Positions 12,075 to 24,900 of a DNA stretch of 64,000 nucleotides are shown here, one piece after another. The position numbers and the translations under genes were made by a program. A model generated the notes under the pieces. It was given only the letters and a program-made list of their open reading frames with translations. It was not told the DNA's origin and did not search any database. This DNA comes from Amblyornis subalaris (lineage: Eukaryota > Chordata > Aves > Passeriformes > Ptilonorhynchidae), in the NCBI GenBank assembly GCA_018881555.1, contig JACAXG010000014.1, positions 622,586 through 686,585 on the forward strand. The letters run 5' to 3'. Position 1 is the first letter of the stretch. Each line of letters begins with the position of its first letter.

Positions 12075-15000
12075 CTTTTAATTGGATAATTAATTTGGCT
12101 CCAGGACATCCTGAGCAGCAATGCATACTTTAAGTGGAAAGGTTGTTGCATCAGTGTGGTCAATGAGGTGATCAGCATGCATTGGAGTCTGTACTGTACC
12201 GGTTTCCACACTCCTGCTTGAGCTGTGTCAGTGGGAAGTGTGGCTCTGCCTGCGGTGGTGGGGCCAGGTGGGACCTTGGGGAAAGTCAGGGGTTATTCCA
12301 GTGATGTCTCTGCACGCAGTGAGCAGCACATTCCTGCTCTCGGCTCTCTGCCCCTGGACTTCTATGGAGATGCTTTCATGGCATGGTGTTGATGGAAACC
12401 AAGACGCTTTCCCGTTCTCCTTTGAGCGGTAGTTCATGTAGAACCATGTGCAGAGTGGTGCCGCCAGTGCTCAGGAACTCAGGTTGTGCTACTGCAGTGA
12501 TATAAAAATAGCATAAATAAACAGAGCCAGCAGGCTAGCGCAGCTCAGGGTGGAGGCTTTCCCAGAACAGCTGCATTTCTGACAGCGTCTGTCCATACAG
12601 GTGTGTGACCCTCGGGTGTGCCGGGGGCGCTGGGGTTACCTGGCCCAGCAGCACAGAAGCTCGAGTGGAGCCGGGCAGGTTGCCCTGGGCCCAGGGGCAG
12701 GCAGTGAGGGGCGCACACCAGCCTGCTGGCTCTGAGTGTTTATCCTGGGTTTGTGCTGCTGGAGGAGGATGACCTCAAGCAGCGACTGCGGGATTGCTGA
12801 GTTCTGTGTGTGCTCCGGAGTTTATCAATGACAGCAGTAACTGGGATCTTTGTTTAGACTCTGTCCATACAAAATTCTCCTGTATTTCTGCTTTGGCTGA
12901 GCCTGATCTGGTGATTCTCCCCAAACCTTCAGCCTCTCCTGCAGAGNATGGCCCCTCTCCTGCAGAGGATGGCCCCTCTCCAGAGCTGTGGGCTGCATCC
13001 CAGCACACTCATTGTGTGGTCACCGGACTCTGAGCAGGAACGCGCACTCAGCACCGCTCTGCTGCGCTCCTCTGCCGTGCTGACGGGCTGGGACCACGCG
13101 TGTCCCCCGCCTGTGCATGCCCCTGTCCCAGCCCAGAACCCAGGGCGATGCTGACAACAGCGACAGGTACCTTCCTGCCCACGGTGTCCCTGGGCGAGTA
13201 ACCAGGCACAGGGTAAGCCCCGCCCTGGAGAACCCCAGCCTAAGGTTCAGGGGTGCTGGAGGTGGATGTGGCACCTCCCAGGCTCCCTCTGGAAGAGGAG
13301 GGTCCATGCTGGGTGTCACACTGGGTGACAGCACAGCAGGATGCTCCGGGTCCTCCCTGCCTTCTATGCCCCAGGAGCACTCAGGCTGGAGAACCTGCTC
13401 CCAGAGTCTCTGAGTGCAGCCAGGCCCTGGCAGTGCCCTCTGTGGGGCAGACAGGGCTCTGGCAGGTCCCTCACCCCGGGGTCCTGATGGGTCGGGTCAT
13501 GCCCGGAGGAGCGACAGCCTTGTGGGAGCAGTTTGCTAATTAGACCTAATTTGTTGCATCACCAGGTTGTGCTTTCCAAGAAAATTTTAGGCTGGAGTGA
13601 AGTGCACCAGGGTGATGAGTTTGCTGCTCTTCCATTTTGTGGCAGATTCAGACCAGACAGTGTTTCTGAGAAGGTGTTGGTAAATAATTAGTTTGAATTT
13701 GAATTGATTCAAAGTTTAGGTGGATACTGAAAGCCTTCAGCTTTGAAGGCCTAACAGCAACTACTCAAAGTCAGGGCCCTGCCTTTCAGCCCTGGGTGCA
13801 GATACCTGTGCTAAGCCCTGGAGCGTGCGTGAGATCGGGGGTTCGCATGCACCCCACTGCAGCAGGGGCAGAAGCCAGCAGTGCCAGGATGGAGACACCA
13901 GGGTCACGGGGGCAGGAGCAGCACCACAAGCTCAAATTCTTGTTAATTGGCTGCTCACTTCTGCTGATGTTTCCGTTAAATATTCCCTCAAGGAAAAAAT
14001 AAAAATTGTTAGTACCCATATCACCTGAGCCGTAGCTGCAGTGGGTGAAGGAGTGTGCACTCTCAGAAGGGAATCCCAAGAAAGCTTTTCCTTTATTAAG
14101 TATGCAATTAGGGTGTTTTCTGGAAGGAGGTTATTATCAGAGAACAAGAATTGCAGATGCGTTTCTGACATTTGTGTGGGATGTGAAAAGCAAGGTGTGC
14201 TGTGCTTCCCAGGAAACTGGTGTTGTGGAAAAGAGCCTGGTGATGACCACACAGAAATGGGCTTGTTCCTGCTCCCCTGTGTGCACGTCTGAAACATCCA
14301 GGTGTACCATCACAGTCCAACACACTTGTCTGAGGATCCAAGTCTTGTAGAAATACCCTGTATTTTCAGAATGCAGAATTTTGGGAGTGATCTTTGCAAG
14401 GCAGGATTGATCAGTTTCTTTCCTGAGTTTGCCACATTTTCCACAATTCTGTAAATATTCACACAAAATGAAATGTGCTTTGTGGGGAATAAAACTGCAT
14501 GCATAGCTGGGGATGCTTCTGCTCTGTGGGAAGGTGCCTGGGGACAAGTACATGTTCCTGCTCCCCTGAAGGCAAGGGAAAAATCCCAGCCTGACTCCTG
14601 ATCACCAGACCGTGCTGAGCCCTGTGATGCCCCTGATGAGGTGTCACAGGAGGCTGAACATGCCAAGGTCAGGCACATCCTGCTCCCATCCAGAGTGGAT
14701 GGCATTTCTTCATTTTTGGCGATGGAACTGTACAGAGTAGGAAATAAATCTGTGTATTAAACACCAAGAAAAAATGGAGAGGGAGCATGAGATTAAAAGA
14801 TTTACTGCTGCAAGGAGAGCAAAGCAAATGTGCTCTTGCCCCCGTGCTTCAAATAAGAATGGAAAGTTTGTGTGGCAGCTGCTGCAGGCAGGATGGTGTC
14901 CGAGTGGCCGGAGCGGCTGGCGCTGAGCTCGGCCGGGCGCTGCCTGACACTGCTGACCCCAGAGCTGCGGTGAAGCACCACGTGAGCATGGCCGGACGCC

Positions 15001-16879
15001 GAGGGACCCAGCCGAGGGACCCAGCTGGCCCTCTGCCCCTCACTCTGCTGGCCTCAAGGGACCAGAGACCTGCGGGGCCTCTGCTGCGGGGTGTGCGGGG
15101 CAGCCTTGGGAGCATTCGTTCTACGTTTTAGTCCGTCGGGATGGTGCTAAACCCCCACAGCCTGCTGGTGCCGCCCATTGGGACACTGCAGCATCAACTG
15201 CCGCCTCTGCACTTACTCACTCGGAATATTCCTTTTGTAATGATTGGAGAGAGGTTCAGAAAAGATTCAGAGAGATGAAAATCTGCCTTGAACTGTGTTC
15301 ACTGCAGTTACCAGGATCCAATGACAAGGTAATTAGGAACTGCTGGCCGCAGGGTGGAGGGGATGAATGCTGCCCGTGTTCTGGTGAGATCTGTGGCAGT
15401 GGTTTTCAGCCTGTGGTTTCCGACTCCTGGGCACTCTGTGGACCATTTGTAAAGGTCCCTGGAATAAAAATAAGACAAGAAACCCTGTTCCCAGACAGAC
15501 AAGTCTGCATTTCTTTTGGGAAATTCACTAAGACCTGCAAATTAAAAAAGACTGAAGGTTAAAGGTGCCCTCGGCTCCAGAGTGACACGCCAACAAGGAG
15601 GATGTAAGTGTTTCGATATTAGCTGGTGATAAGTAAGCATAAGCACAATTTACCTGGGGATGTGGTATATTCTGGTAATCTTTAACTCTCGGTAAATTGC
15701 TTTCCTTAAAGACCATCTCCTAGGTGGATAGAAATGATGGTCTCAATGGGGAAGCAACAGTGGGGCTAATTGTTTCCTGGGAGCCAGAGGACATTGCATT
15801 AGATCTCAGGAATGATTTTTTATGGCTTTAAACCATTTGAGTGTATGAAGTACATTAAGTGGTCAGGGTGTACAACACGTACTGCCAGGCTTTGGGTCTC
15901 ATCCAGAGAGTTGTGGGACAGCCTAAACCCCAGCACTGAAATGAGGACATTGAGTTTAATCTGCATTTCAGAATTCGGGTTGGTTAACTGCTCATCTCTG
16001 ATTCCAGCAACACGTTCTAGTTCCATGTTACTCATTTAGCAGCAATTATGTCTGACTTTTACACTGTGTTCATATAAGATCTCATTTTCCAAGTAGCTGG
16101 TAAATATGTCAGTGTGCCCCATGTACTAGGGGTAGCAACACCTAACATTGGGTTAGTGTTGAGAGAAAAATTGATTTAAATAAAGCTGTTCCAAAGTGCT
16201 GGCCTTTACCTGCCAGTGCACACAGCGGTAAAAGGCTTTGGGGGGCCTGGGGATGCTGAAATGAGTTGGTTTAGGTGTTGAAGGAGAGAACTGGAGGTCA
16301 TTTTGCCCAAAAGCACCCTCAGGGCTGAGAGCTGTGTTCCCCGAGCGAAGGCTGCTGGGTGACAGCCGGCTGGAAGATGTCCCACGTGTTCTTTTGGCCA
16401 GCCCGCCCCAGGCTGTGCTGGTCCCTCTACAGGTGTGGCCACTGCTCCAGGATATCAGGTGCCAGCTTTGGTCCCCACGGCCAGGGAAGGGCAGCCCTGC
16501 AGGCCTGGGGGTGTCCAAGGAGCACCCACGGGTGGACGTCAGATGTGCATGTCCAGCTGTGTACAGATGTACATACACACATGTAAAATACTGCTGCAGT
16601 TAAAAGCAGAGTGACTAAAACTCACTCCATAAGCAATGATCCCTGCTGCCACCTTTTCTGCTCATGAATGGTCAGTGTTTGTTACTGGAGTATCCAAATC
16701 TTTGTTTGCTCTGGGAAGCTCCTTTCCCCTGTAACAATATTTCCTCAGGCAGCNTGTGTTTTTTTCCCTGTCTTATCTGCAGTTATTGTGCTCTTGGCTT
16801 TTGGGCTTTCTCTGGTCCATCTTGATTGCTTTCCAGCACTTGGGGCTGTTATTAGGGAGATTTTCCTGCAAGTCACTTG

Positions 16880-17250
16880 AGTGGTGCTCTCTGGGCATCA
16901 CCTCTGCCAAGGACAGCCCACAGCCCCCTCAGTCCCGGCCCACAGGAGCCCTATCTCGGGGTTGTGTCAGGGGATGGCAAAGGGCCTGCATCAAAGGGCT
17001 TGGGAAGCCCCCCAGCTCGTGCCACAAAGGAGACCGATGTCCCTCCTCCCCTGCTGCCCAGCACACATGGTTGGGACACGTTGAACTTCTCATCCACCAA
17101 CACACCCAAACACCTCAGTCCTTCTGCCCAGGGCAGCACTCAGTCCATTCCCTCCTGGGATTGCCCCAGCCTTGCACTGGGCCTTGTTGAACTTCATGAG
17201 GTTCATATGGACCCACCACTAAAGCTTGCCCAGGTCNCTCTGGATGGCAT
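16880..17250 (-). mobile_element. CR1 LINE ORF2 fragment, antisense
   Basis: The reverse complement carries degenerate CR1 ORF2 C-terminal sequence: a NLMKFNKAQCKA segment at about 17197-17161 and LGVLVDEKFNVSQ at about 17110-17070. Frames are broken, so it is a dead copy. Boundaries are approximate. Confidence 0.75.
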
Positions 17251-18013
17251 TTCGCTGGAAGGAATACACCCGGGGTTTATCTTACAGATCGAGGTATCTT
17301 ACAAATACCTTACAGATTTCTACAGATCTCTGTAAGATGAACTTTCTTTTCCATGCATTGCAGTCAGGGTCTTCATAATCTCCGTGCGTGCTTTCCCTAA
17401 TCATGGTGTGTTGCCTGAAGATATTCACAAAACTTTAGGTATTTTTCTTTTATCACATCTGTCCTTCTATGCAGGATCAGCTGTCATCTGAACAACTATA
17501 AAAATGAGTTTCAAGAAGGTTGGAGTGCCAGCAGGAGAGACAGATTGGGAGGGGGGCACCAGCAAACTGGTTATCCCAGCCTTTAGGGGAGACAAAAATC
17601 ATCCTACAAATTAGATCTCTGGCAGATCGTTTAACAAGGACAAATCTTAACTTTCTGAGCAAAATTGCAGTATAAGGTCAAGCTGTATTGAATCAATTTG
17701 TTTCCTGATAAAAATGGTTTCTTACTCAAATTAAGTTTGTCTTTTGCCTTGTCATTTTTCTTGTTTGGATTTATTTCAAAGATGAATGAGTAAAGAAAAA
17801 AAATGTAATTTTAGGAATCTGGGTTTTTTGCAGAAAAGGATTCAGTTGTCCTTTTTAGTTGAGTTTTTAAATTTTTGTTGTTGCCATCCCTTTAGTGAAA
17901 GTATGGGCTTGGTGTTACAACTTTAAAGAACAATTAGGGTGTAAAGCTTCCATATTAATGAACTTGCATTTTCTGAAGCCTCTTGGCATGTGACATCACC
18001 ACTCCTGTGCTAT

Positions 18014-18325
18014 GAGAAAAGGGGTCTCTGTTCCCTGGGATAGGGGTCTGTTTCTCGGGAGAGGGGTCTATGTTCTCCAGGAGAGGGGTCTGTTCCCCAG
18101 GAGACTGGTCTGTTCTTCGGGAGAGGGGTCTCTTCTCCAGGAGAGGAGTCTGTTCCCCAGGAGACTGGTCTGTTCTTCGGGAGAGGGGTCTCTTCTCCAG
18201 GAGAGGAGTCTGTTCCCCAGGAGAGGGGTCTGTGATCTCCAGGAGAGGGGTCTGTTCCCCAGGAGAGGGATCTGTGATCCCCAGGAGAGGGGTCTGTGTT
18301 CCCCAGGAGAAGGGTCTCTCCCCTG
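18014..18325. repeat. Minisatellite, about 20-bp unit with a longer higher-order period
   Basis: About 15 copies of aggagaggggtctgttcccc variants. Part of the array (18090-18220) repeats as a block about 60 bp long made of three unit types. All frames stay open, producing spurious open frames on both strands. Confidence 0.88.
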
Positions 18326-18810
18326 ATACCTCTGACCACTCGCAGGGGCTGAGCACCCGTGTGGGTGGTGCCTTCACTCCTGCTGGCCTTTGGCTTTAGA
18401 GGTTTTTAGAGCAGCTGGGGGGATTTGGGTCTGGTTCTCACCAGTCCCCCTCGTGCTTTGCTGGTCCCAGTGAGGAGCAGCGGGGCCTGGGTGTGCGTCA
18501 TGCACAGAGCTGTTGTTTATTGTTCCTGGTTGTCGATGGTTGTCACGCTGCTGAGCATCCTTTCATCCACGTTAAACTGGTGCATGAAATTGGTGGTTTG
18601 CTACACCTGAATTTAATGAAAACTTTAGAAACAAGTCAGTGCTGGTTTTCCTGTTTGGTGTGCACAATTGCCCTGTCAGGTGGCTCTGGGCAGTGTGTGA
18701 CAGCCCTTTCCCTTGGTCTGCGGCCTGGTTATGTTTGGTTTAGCTCATGGCATAAGGAACAAAGATGCACCCACAGCTTCTAATCCTGCTGTGCCAATTC
18801 TCTTCTTCAG

Positions 18811-18981
18811 GGTCGATGTTCAAGGGAAAACTGCAAATATCTTCACCCACCACCACACTTAAAAACACAGCTGGAGATCAATGGCCGCAATAACCTGATT
18901 CAGCAGAAGAACATGGCCATGCTGGCCCAGCAGATGCAGCTCGCCAATGCCATGATGCCCGGAGCCCCGCTGCAGCCCGTG
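18811..18981 (+). CDS. MBNL1: MBNL1 exon: end of zinc finger 2 and start of linker
   Basis: This 171-nt exon, phase 0 at both ends, encodes 57 residues beginning [12 protein letters not shown] and ending GAPLQPV. It supplies the last three metal ligands of zinc finger 2; the first cysteine must be in the preceding exon, which is outside the window. The acceptor is a pyrimidine tract ending ttcttcag and the donor is gtacgtg. The rest is the Gln/Met/Ala-rich start of the flexible linker between the two finger pairs. A minisatellite (18014-18325) lies about 490 bp upstream. Paralogue choice rests on the [16 protein letters not shown] segment. Confidence 0.95.
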
Positions 18982-21900
18982 GTACGTGTGCTCAGGGGTT
19001 CTGTCAGGGAGCACGGGGATTGGGGCTGGGGGCAGGCAGCCCAGGCTTGCACATCTGGGAAACCCTACAAAAGTCGGGAACGCGGGAGGAATCAACTGAA
19101 GTGAAATGCTTGTCTCTGTGTCTTTGTGCTGCTTAATTCTGCCTTGCCTGAAGTAATGTTGTTAATTAATTTTGGTAATCTTTGGTTAATTTAATTTATT
19201 TTTTGCAACTTATTTCTCAAATTTTAGAAGGTGAGTGATCTGCATGGGATTTTCATTTCCTTTGCAATATCATGTGCTCTAGGAAACCCCTGACTTTGAG
19301 AAGATGCCCACTGGATGTTTTCCCTTCACTCAGGGGAACTTTCCCAGGGAATTGCTTGCTGGAATTGGGCTTTGGTTTAGGGGGAGTTAGGCTCAGCTTA
19401 ACCGTGGCTGTGGTACTAGTGCATCAGTCAGTATGAGCCCATCAGATCTGGGGGCATCTGGCAGCAGAGAGCTGAGGTGGCTCTGTGCCCTGGCCCTGCA
19501 GTGGCCATGTGCTGGTGTGGCTGTAGGACACGCTTACACCTGTGCAGCACATCACCATGTACCTGTGAGCTTCAGAACAGTGTCAAGTGGCTCTGATAAC
19601 GTACTCTGATACGCTATTATTCTGCAGCGATTGAAAAGCTGCAGGATATTTATATTGGTATAACAAAAGCTCACTAGAAAATAAAAGGGNTAGTCTTTTG
19701 TTTGCTGTACAGCAGACATACAGGTGTCTGTTTGAGTGTATTGGGCTGAAATCGAACACCGATATCTCTTAAGTTACTCACTAACAGACTAGTTCGTAGT
19801 TCTATTTTTAAAGTTCATTATTACATAGCTGATAACATAGTAATGAAAAGTGCAGTTAATTAATAGTAAATTTAAGAGTAATATTTAATTTTCTATAATA
19901 TTTGCCTGTTTGTTTGTCATTCACATGGAGGAAGAACCATAAGCATTACAGAAATTATGCCCATTTACACAACACTTAGTCTTTTCTCTCCAGTAATCCC
20001 TGCATGTTTTTATTCATTATTTTCAATGTCCCTTGCTTCCAAACAATTCAGTCATTTCCTCAGGAATACAAAAACATGTGCTGTTCTGTGCTGTCTGCCT
20101 TAAATTGATATGAAACAGAGACAGAGTTGTGTAGTTGTTTTTTCCTCTAAAAATTAGTTGGGGAGAAAAACCTAAATGCCTTGAGTAACTGCTTTATTTA
20201 GATAGTGAAAGATAAACACTCCTGGCTGAATTTTATTTGGCAGTTACACTGCTTTCGGGGGCAGGAGGGTTATTTAATCCTTGCTGCAGTGTAGCAGCTC
20301 TGTGTTGGGTTTCACAGCATTATTTGGGCTCTACACCCAATTATCTTCACACCATGGCACAGCCCACAAGGGTACTTGACTCTTCTCTGAAAACATGCAA
20401 ACAAACAAAAGAAAATCATGTTTGCATGTGCTCTCTCTTTCTCTGTTTTAATGTTTCAGCCTAACTAAAGCATCTCCCTCATGCAGTGAGTGTCTGAGTA
20501 TCTGCATGGCCAGCCTGTTGAATTCTGTAAAACTGAAGGATTGTGTGAAACCCCAGGAGTTCCTGTGCCAGCGCTGGCTGCACCAGGGTCAGAAAGGCTT
20601 TGCCTATGTCTGAAGTCGAGTGTGGCTGACGCCGTGTCAGGGCTCTCAGATGCGTTTTCCCCAAGAGCCAGTGTTTGCAGCCGCTGTGGCCACGTCCCTC
20701 GGCAGCNCCAGACTCTCCATGACCCCACAGAGTGTCTGTGGTTCATTATGGCATTTCTGGAATGCACATCCACTGGGAGTTTGCTCCAGGAGCTGCCATG
20801 TGCCATGAACATGCAGGGAAGCTGGAGGAGAAGAACCAGCAGAGGCTGGTGGGGATGCCTGTCCCATGTTCTCGCCCACGTGTGACACCTGCACAGGTGT
20901 TCCCCATGTCCCACAAGCACAACAAATGCTTCTTTCCGGTTAGCAGCAGAAACTCACCTTGCTCTGCTCAAGGGGGTGGCCAAAGAGTTATTATGGTGAC
21001 AGCACAGCAAGTGCAAATGTTGAAGTGTCTCTTTCCCTGTCTCCGATTGCAGCCGATGTTTTCCGTTGCACCGAGCTTAGCCACCAACGCGTCAGCCGCC
21101 TTCAACCCCTACCTGGGGCCCGTCTCTCCAGGCCTGGTCCCCGCAGAGATCCTGCCCACGGCCCCGATGCTGGTGACGGGGAACCCCGGGGTCCCGGTTC
21201 CTGCCGCTGCTGCTGCTGCTGCCCAGAAGCTGATGAGGACAGACAGGCTGGAGGTAGGAGTTGGGTGGTGTAACCTACTTTCACAAGTGGTATCGTGTAT
21301 TATGTCTTCTAGATATGAAATATTTTTCTTGTGAAAGCAAATAGTGCGGGTTTCACTTGGGCTGACAATGTCATATCATGGTGACAGGTAAGAACGAGGA
21401 GTGACTGAGTGATGGTACAGTAAGTTCATTTTGCCATTCTTCTTCTGACCCTCCCTTGTAGAAAGAAATGGGAATGTTTAGGAATGATCATGGCAGCAGC
21501 AAGAGTGCCCTAAAACTGAGTTAGTGTGTGCCCAGAAGGTGTTAACATGGTGGGGGCACAGGCACTGAGCAGTAAGGAAAGGTGCAGAGCTTCTGCTGCT
21601 GGGGTGCAGGATGACTCGGTCTGTCTTCCTCTGGCTCTGGACAGATGGTGCCCACACTCCCCTGCTGGCCTCCTGCACCTGGCTTATCATCCTCGCTACA
21701 ACCCCGACAAGTGTCGGTGCTCTCGAGCTGCCGCTCTACCCTGCTCTGAATCTTTCTTATCTGAAAGGCCTGACAGTGTTTTCGGCACCTTATCGGTGCT
21801 GCGGCAGTGTGGGCCGGGAGCCAGCGATGTGCTGCTGGCTGCTGGGAGCTTGGGGCACAGCCCGTGAGCACAGCCCGTGGGCATAGCCTGAGAGCACAGC

Positions 21901-24900
21901 CTGAGAGCATGGATCACAGCCTGAGAGCATGGATCACAGCCCGTGGGCACAGCCTGAGAGCACAGCCTNAGAGCATGGATNACAGCCTGAGAGCATGGAT
22001 CACAGCCCGTGNGCACAGNCNNNGNGNACAGCCNNAGAGCATGGATNACAGCCTGAGAGCNTGGATCACAGCCCGTGGGCACAATCCATGGGTACTGCCT
22101 GGCAGCATTGATCACANCCTGCGACACAGCCCGTGGATCACAGCCTGAGAGCCTGGATCACAGCCTGAGACCGTGGATCACAGCCTGTGACAAAGCCCGT
22201 GCATACAGCCTGAGAGCATGGATCCCAGCCTGTGGCTACAGCCCATGGGTACAGCCTGAGAGCACAGCCTGAGAGCATGGATCCCAGCCTGTGGCTACAG
22301 CCCATGGGTACAGCCACAAGCATAGGTCACAGCCTGTGGGCGCAGCCTGAGAGCAGGTGCTCAGCAGCCCTGATCAGGTCTGGTAGTTAAAAGGCAGCAA
22401 TCGGAGAGGCTGAGCAGCCAGGCTGCCCTGCTGTCACCCTGTGTGTGCTGGACATGGCAGGGAGTGAGGGCGCTCGGGGCCGCTGTCCCCTGCATGGCCG
22501 CTGGTGCTCTCCTTCCTGGCGCTGGGTCTGGTCACTGAGCTCAGGGAGCATGGTGGGAAGAGTGAGAAGGATCTCTGTTTTGTGTAGCTTGCTGTATTTG
22601 TAGTGCTTTTCTTTCTGCCTGTGCACCTGCACTAGCAGGAATTAACTCTCCTTACAAGAGAAATAAATTCCTTTTCCTTAGCTGCATCTGTGACTGATGA
22701 GCTGCCGCTCAGGCGGGGTGAGCTGGGACGAGTTGTGCAGGGTCATCTGGCAGCCAGCGTTTCCCGTTGCTGCTGTCACTATTCTCAGAGCTCACATCAC
22801 CACAGGTCACCCTCCTGTGGAATCGCGTCATTTCCCTTTTTAGAGATGTTTTCCCAGAGGGAAGCGTTTCCCAAAGCTTGCTCAGGTTACAGGGGAGGCA
22901 GCCGTGCTGAGCTCCGAGCTGGCACACAGGTGGCTGGTTGGAATCACCCAGGGATGTTTTTCCCTTGAGGACTCTCTTTCATGATGGACATCTGCGAGAA
23001 GTGGATTAAAACCAAAATGCAATTAGGTAAATTCATAAATAAATCCCAGTGGATTTGGAAATGAGTACAGAGAGGAGAATGCCAATGGCAGGAGCCCTTT
23101 GGTTTGTGGAGCCAAGATCGGCTGCTGTATTTGATTGTGCTTCCAGCCCTGCAGTGGCCATGGGCTGCTCAGGGCAGGACATGAGGGCTCAAAAGCATCC
23201 TGGTCATAAGCAGGATGTACCCAATGTCCCCAGGGAAGCAGGGACACCCCTTCATGTGGAGTGTCCAGGGCAGCCCCGGCGCTGGCTGCAGGCTGTGACC
23301 ACAGTGCACAGGGACCTAATGAAGTTTGGGACTTCAGCATGCAGGATTTGGCGCTCCAGATGCTGCATTCTCTTCATATTGCTGCTCAGAGAAGTGATGC
23401 ACTGCTGAGCCAAACTCCTCTGCATGACAGTGAGATGTGAGAGTAGCACTCTCAGGGTCAGAAACCTGTTTTTCCCTTCTGCAAATGCAGTTTAAACAGT
23501 GAAGCATGTAGGTGAGAAGATAATTTGCAAATGCTTTCCATTGCAGTGGTCATCTGATCTGGAGTATCCACATGCAGTATCCAAACACTAAACAAGCACA
23601 TCATTTTTATGAACAGCAAAACATGTGAGTGTACTTTATAGGTTACAGAAATGCAGAACAGATTTTGTAGATTCTGCATGGCCTGGCTGTTTTCTCCCAG
23701 AAGAGCCAGCAGTGTCTACCTGCTCTTTCAGGGAGCTGCTGCTGTGGCATTGGCATTTGTTATGGCATGATCAGAGCTTTATAAGGCTCCACTCACTCTC
23801 CCTTGGAATGAACTGTCCTGGAGAAAAATAACCACGATGATGTTAGCATCTAATCTTGGAGTACGATTGGTTCTGCTTAGAATTTTAAATATTTATTTCC
23901 AAGAGTGATGTATGCTGGCAGAAATTAAGTCAGCACACGTTCTAGGATACGGACTCAGGCTGTTCCCGAGCTGCAGGCTCTCAGTACACACACCTGGGGT
24001 TTTTGGGGAAGCAGGCAGACACCACAGCTCTGTCAGGCAGCGCCACGTCTCCTGAATTAATGTGAGTCTTGGTAAAGTAAGGTCAGTGACTGCTACTAGC
24101 AGTGGGATTGCTTTCATCTGTATTTCATACCAACAGCATGCAGGTGCTTTCAGCCACTCGTGGAAGGAATCTGCATCTCAGGATGGAAATGTCATGATTT
24201 GACACTTTTCCACAGTTTTCCTCACACTCCTCCCCTGCCAGAAATATCTTGAACAAAGTGTGGTTCTTCAGTGAGCTAGAAAAGAAGCAAGAAGGACAGG
24301 GACGTGAGAGAGAAAGGAATTACCTAAGGCTTTATTGCAAATGGCTGTTTCTGTTGGAATGCCGTAATTTTCTATTAGAAATGTTCCAGAGTCAGGAATG
24401 ACCACAGCCAAGCTGCTGTTTCCTGTTTGGTCCTTATATGCCATTTTTTGCCAGAAAAAAGCAACTTAGAAGTTCTTGGAGCTGTTCAGCTCTGGGTGGT
24501 CAGGACTGCGACCCGGCGGGGCTGCGTGTTCAGACGCTCGGAGTGTCCTGGGTAACAGCACACCCATTTCTGTCAGTTCTCTGGGATGCTGAGGAGGAGC
24601 CGGGAGGTGGGACGTGCTCCAGGAAGGGCAGAACTGGCCTTGTCCCTCCAGCCAAACTCTGCCCGGTGCTGGGGTGAGAGCGAGGGACTCTGCCAAGGCT
24701 GGGGGGCAGCTGTGTCCCCACCCAGGTGGCACCTTGAGTGACAGCAGGGCCATCAAAGCAAACTCCGCCCAAAGTCCAGGCAAGGGAGTTACAGTGAGTC
24801 AGTGACACTGCAGCTCTAACTCAGCATTTTGCAGCAGGCTGGAAATGCACCCGTGCCTCTTGTGTTTATGTTTCCTAACATACTGAGTTGAAAATTATGG

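Larger units (their letters stand above)
1..18810 (+). other. MBNL1 intron (5' end outside the window)
   Basis: No exon of MBNL1 or any other gene is recognisable here. The open frames are short, unlike any family I know, and mostly interrupted by Ns or repeats. Contents worth naming are CR1 fragments at 7171-7388, 11377-11560 and 16880-17250, tandem repeats at 4575-4740, 5368-5432 and 18014-18325, an AT-rich low-complexity stretch at 9510-9720, and a perfect RFX-type palindrome at 12058-12074. Noncoding 5' exons or alternative promoters of MBNL1 could be present but cannot be recognised from sequence alone. Confidence 0.7.

Noticed and set aside
17955..18377. Repetitive protein-like frames (SPGEQTPLLE-type units) on both strands
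   Set aside because: They are translations of the 20-bp minisatellite, whose near-multiple-of-three higher-order period keeps all frames open.
1..18810. Search for the MBNL1 first coding exon (start with fingers 1 and half of 2)
   Set aside because: No segment encodes the expected N-terminus with its CCCH ligands; the exon must be upstream of the window.
21696..22148. Repetitive frames across the N-containing array
   Set aside because: Minisatellite translation, interrupted by unresolved bases; no gene evidence.
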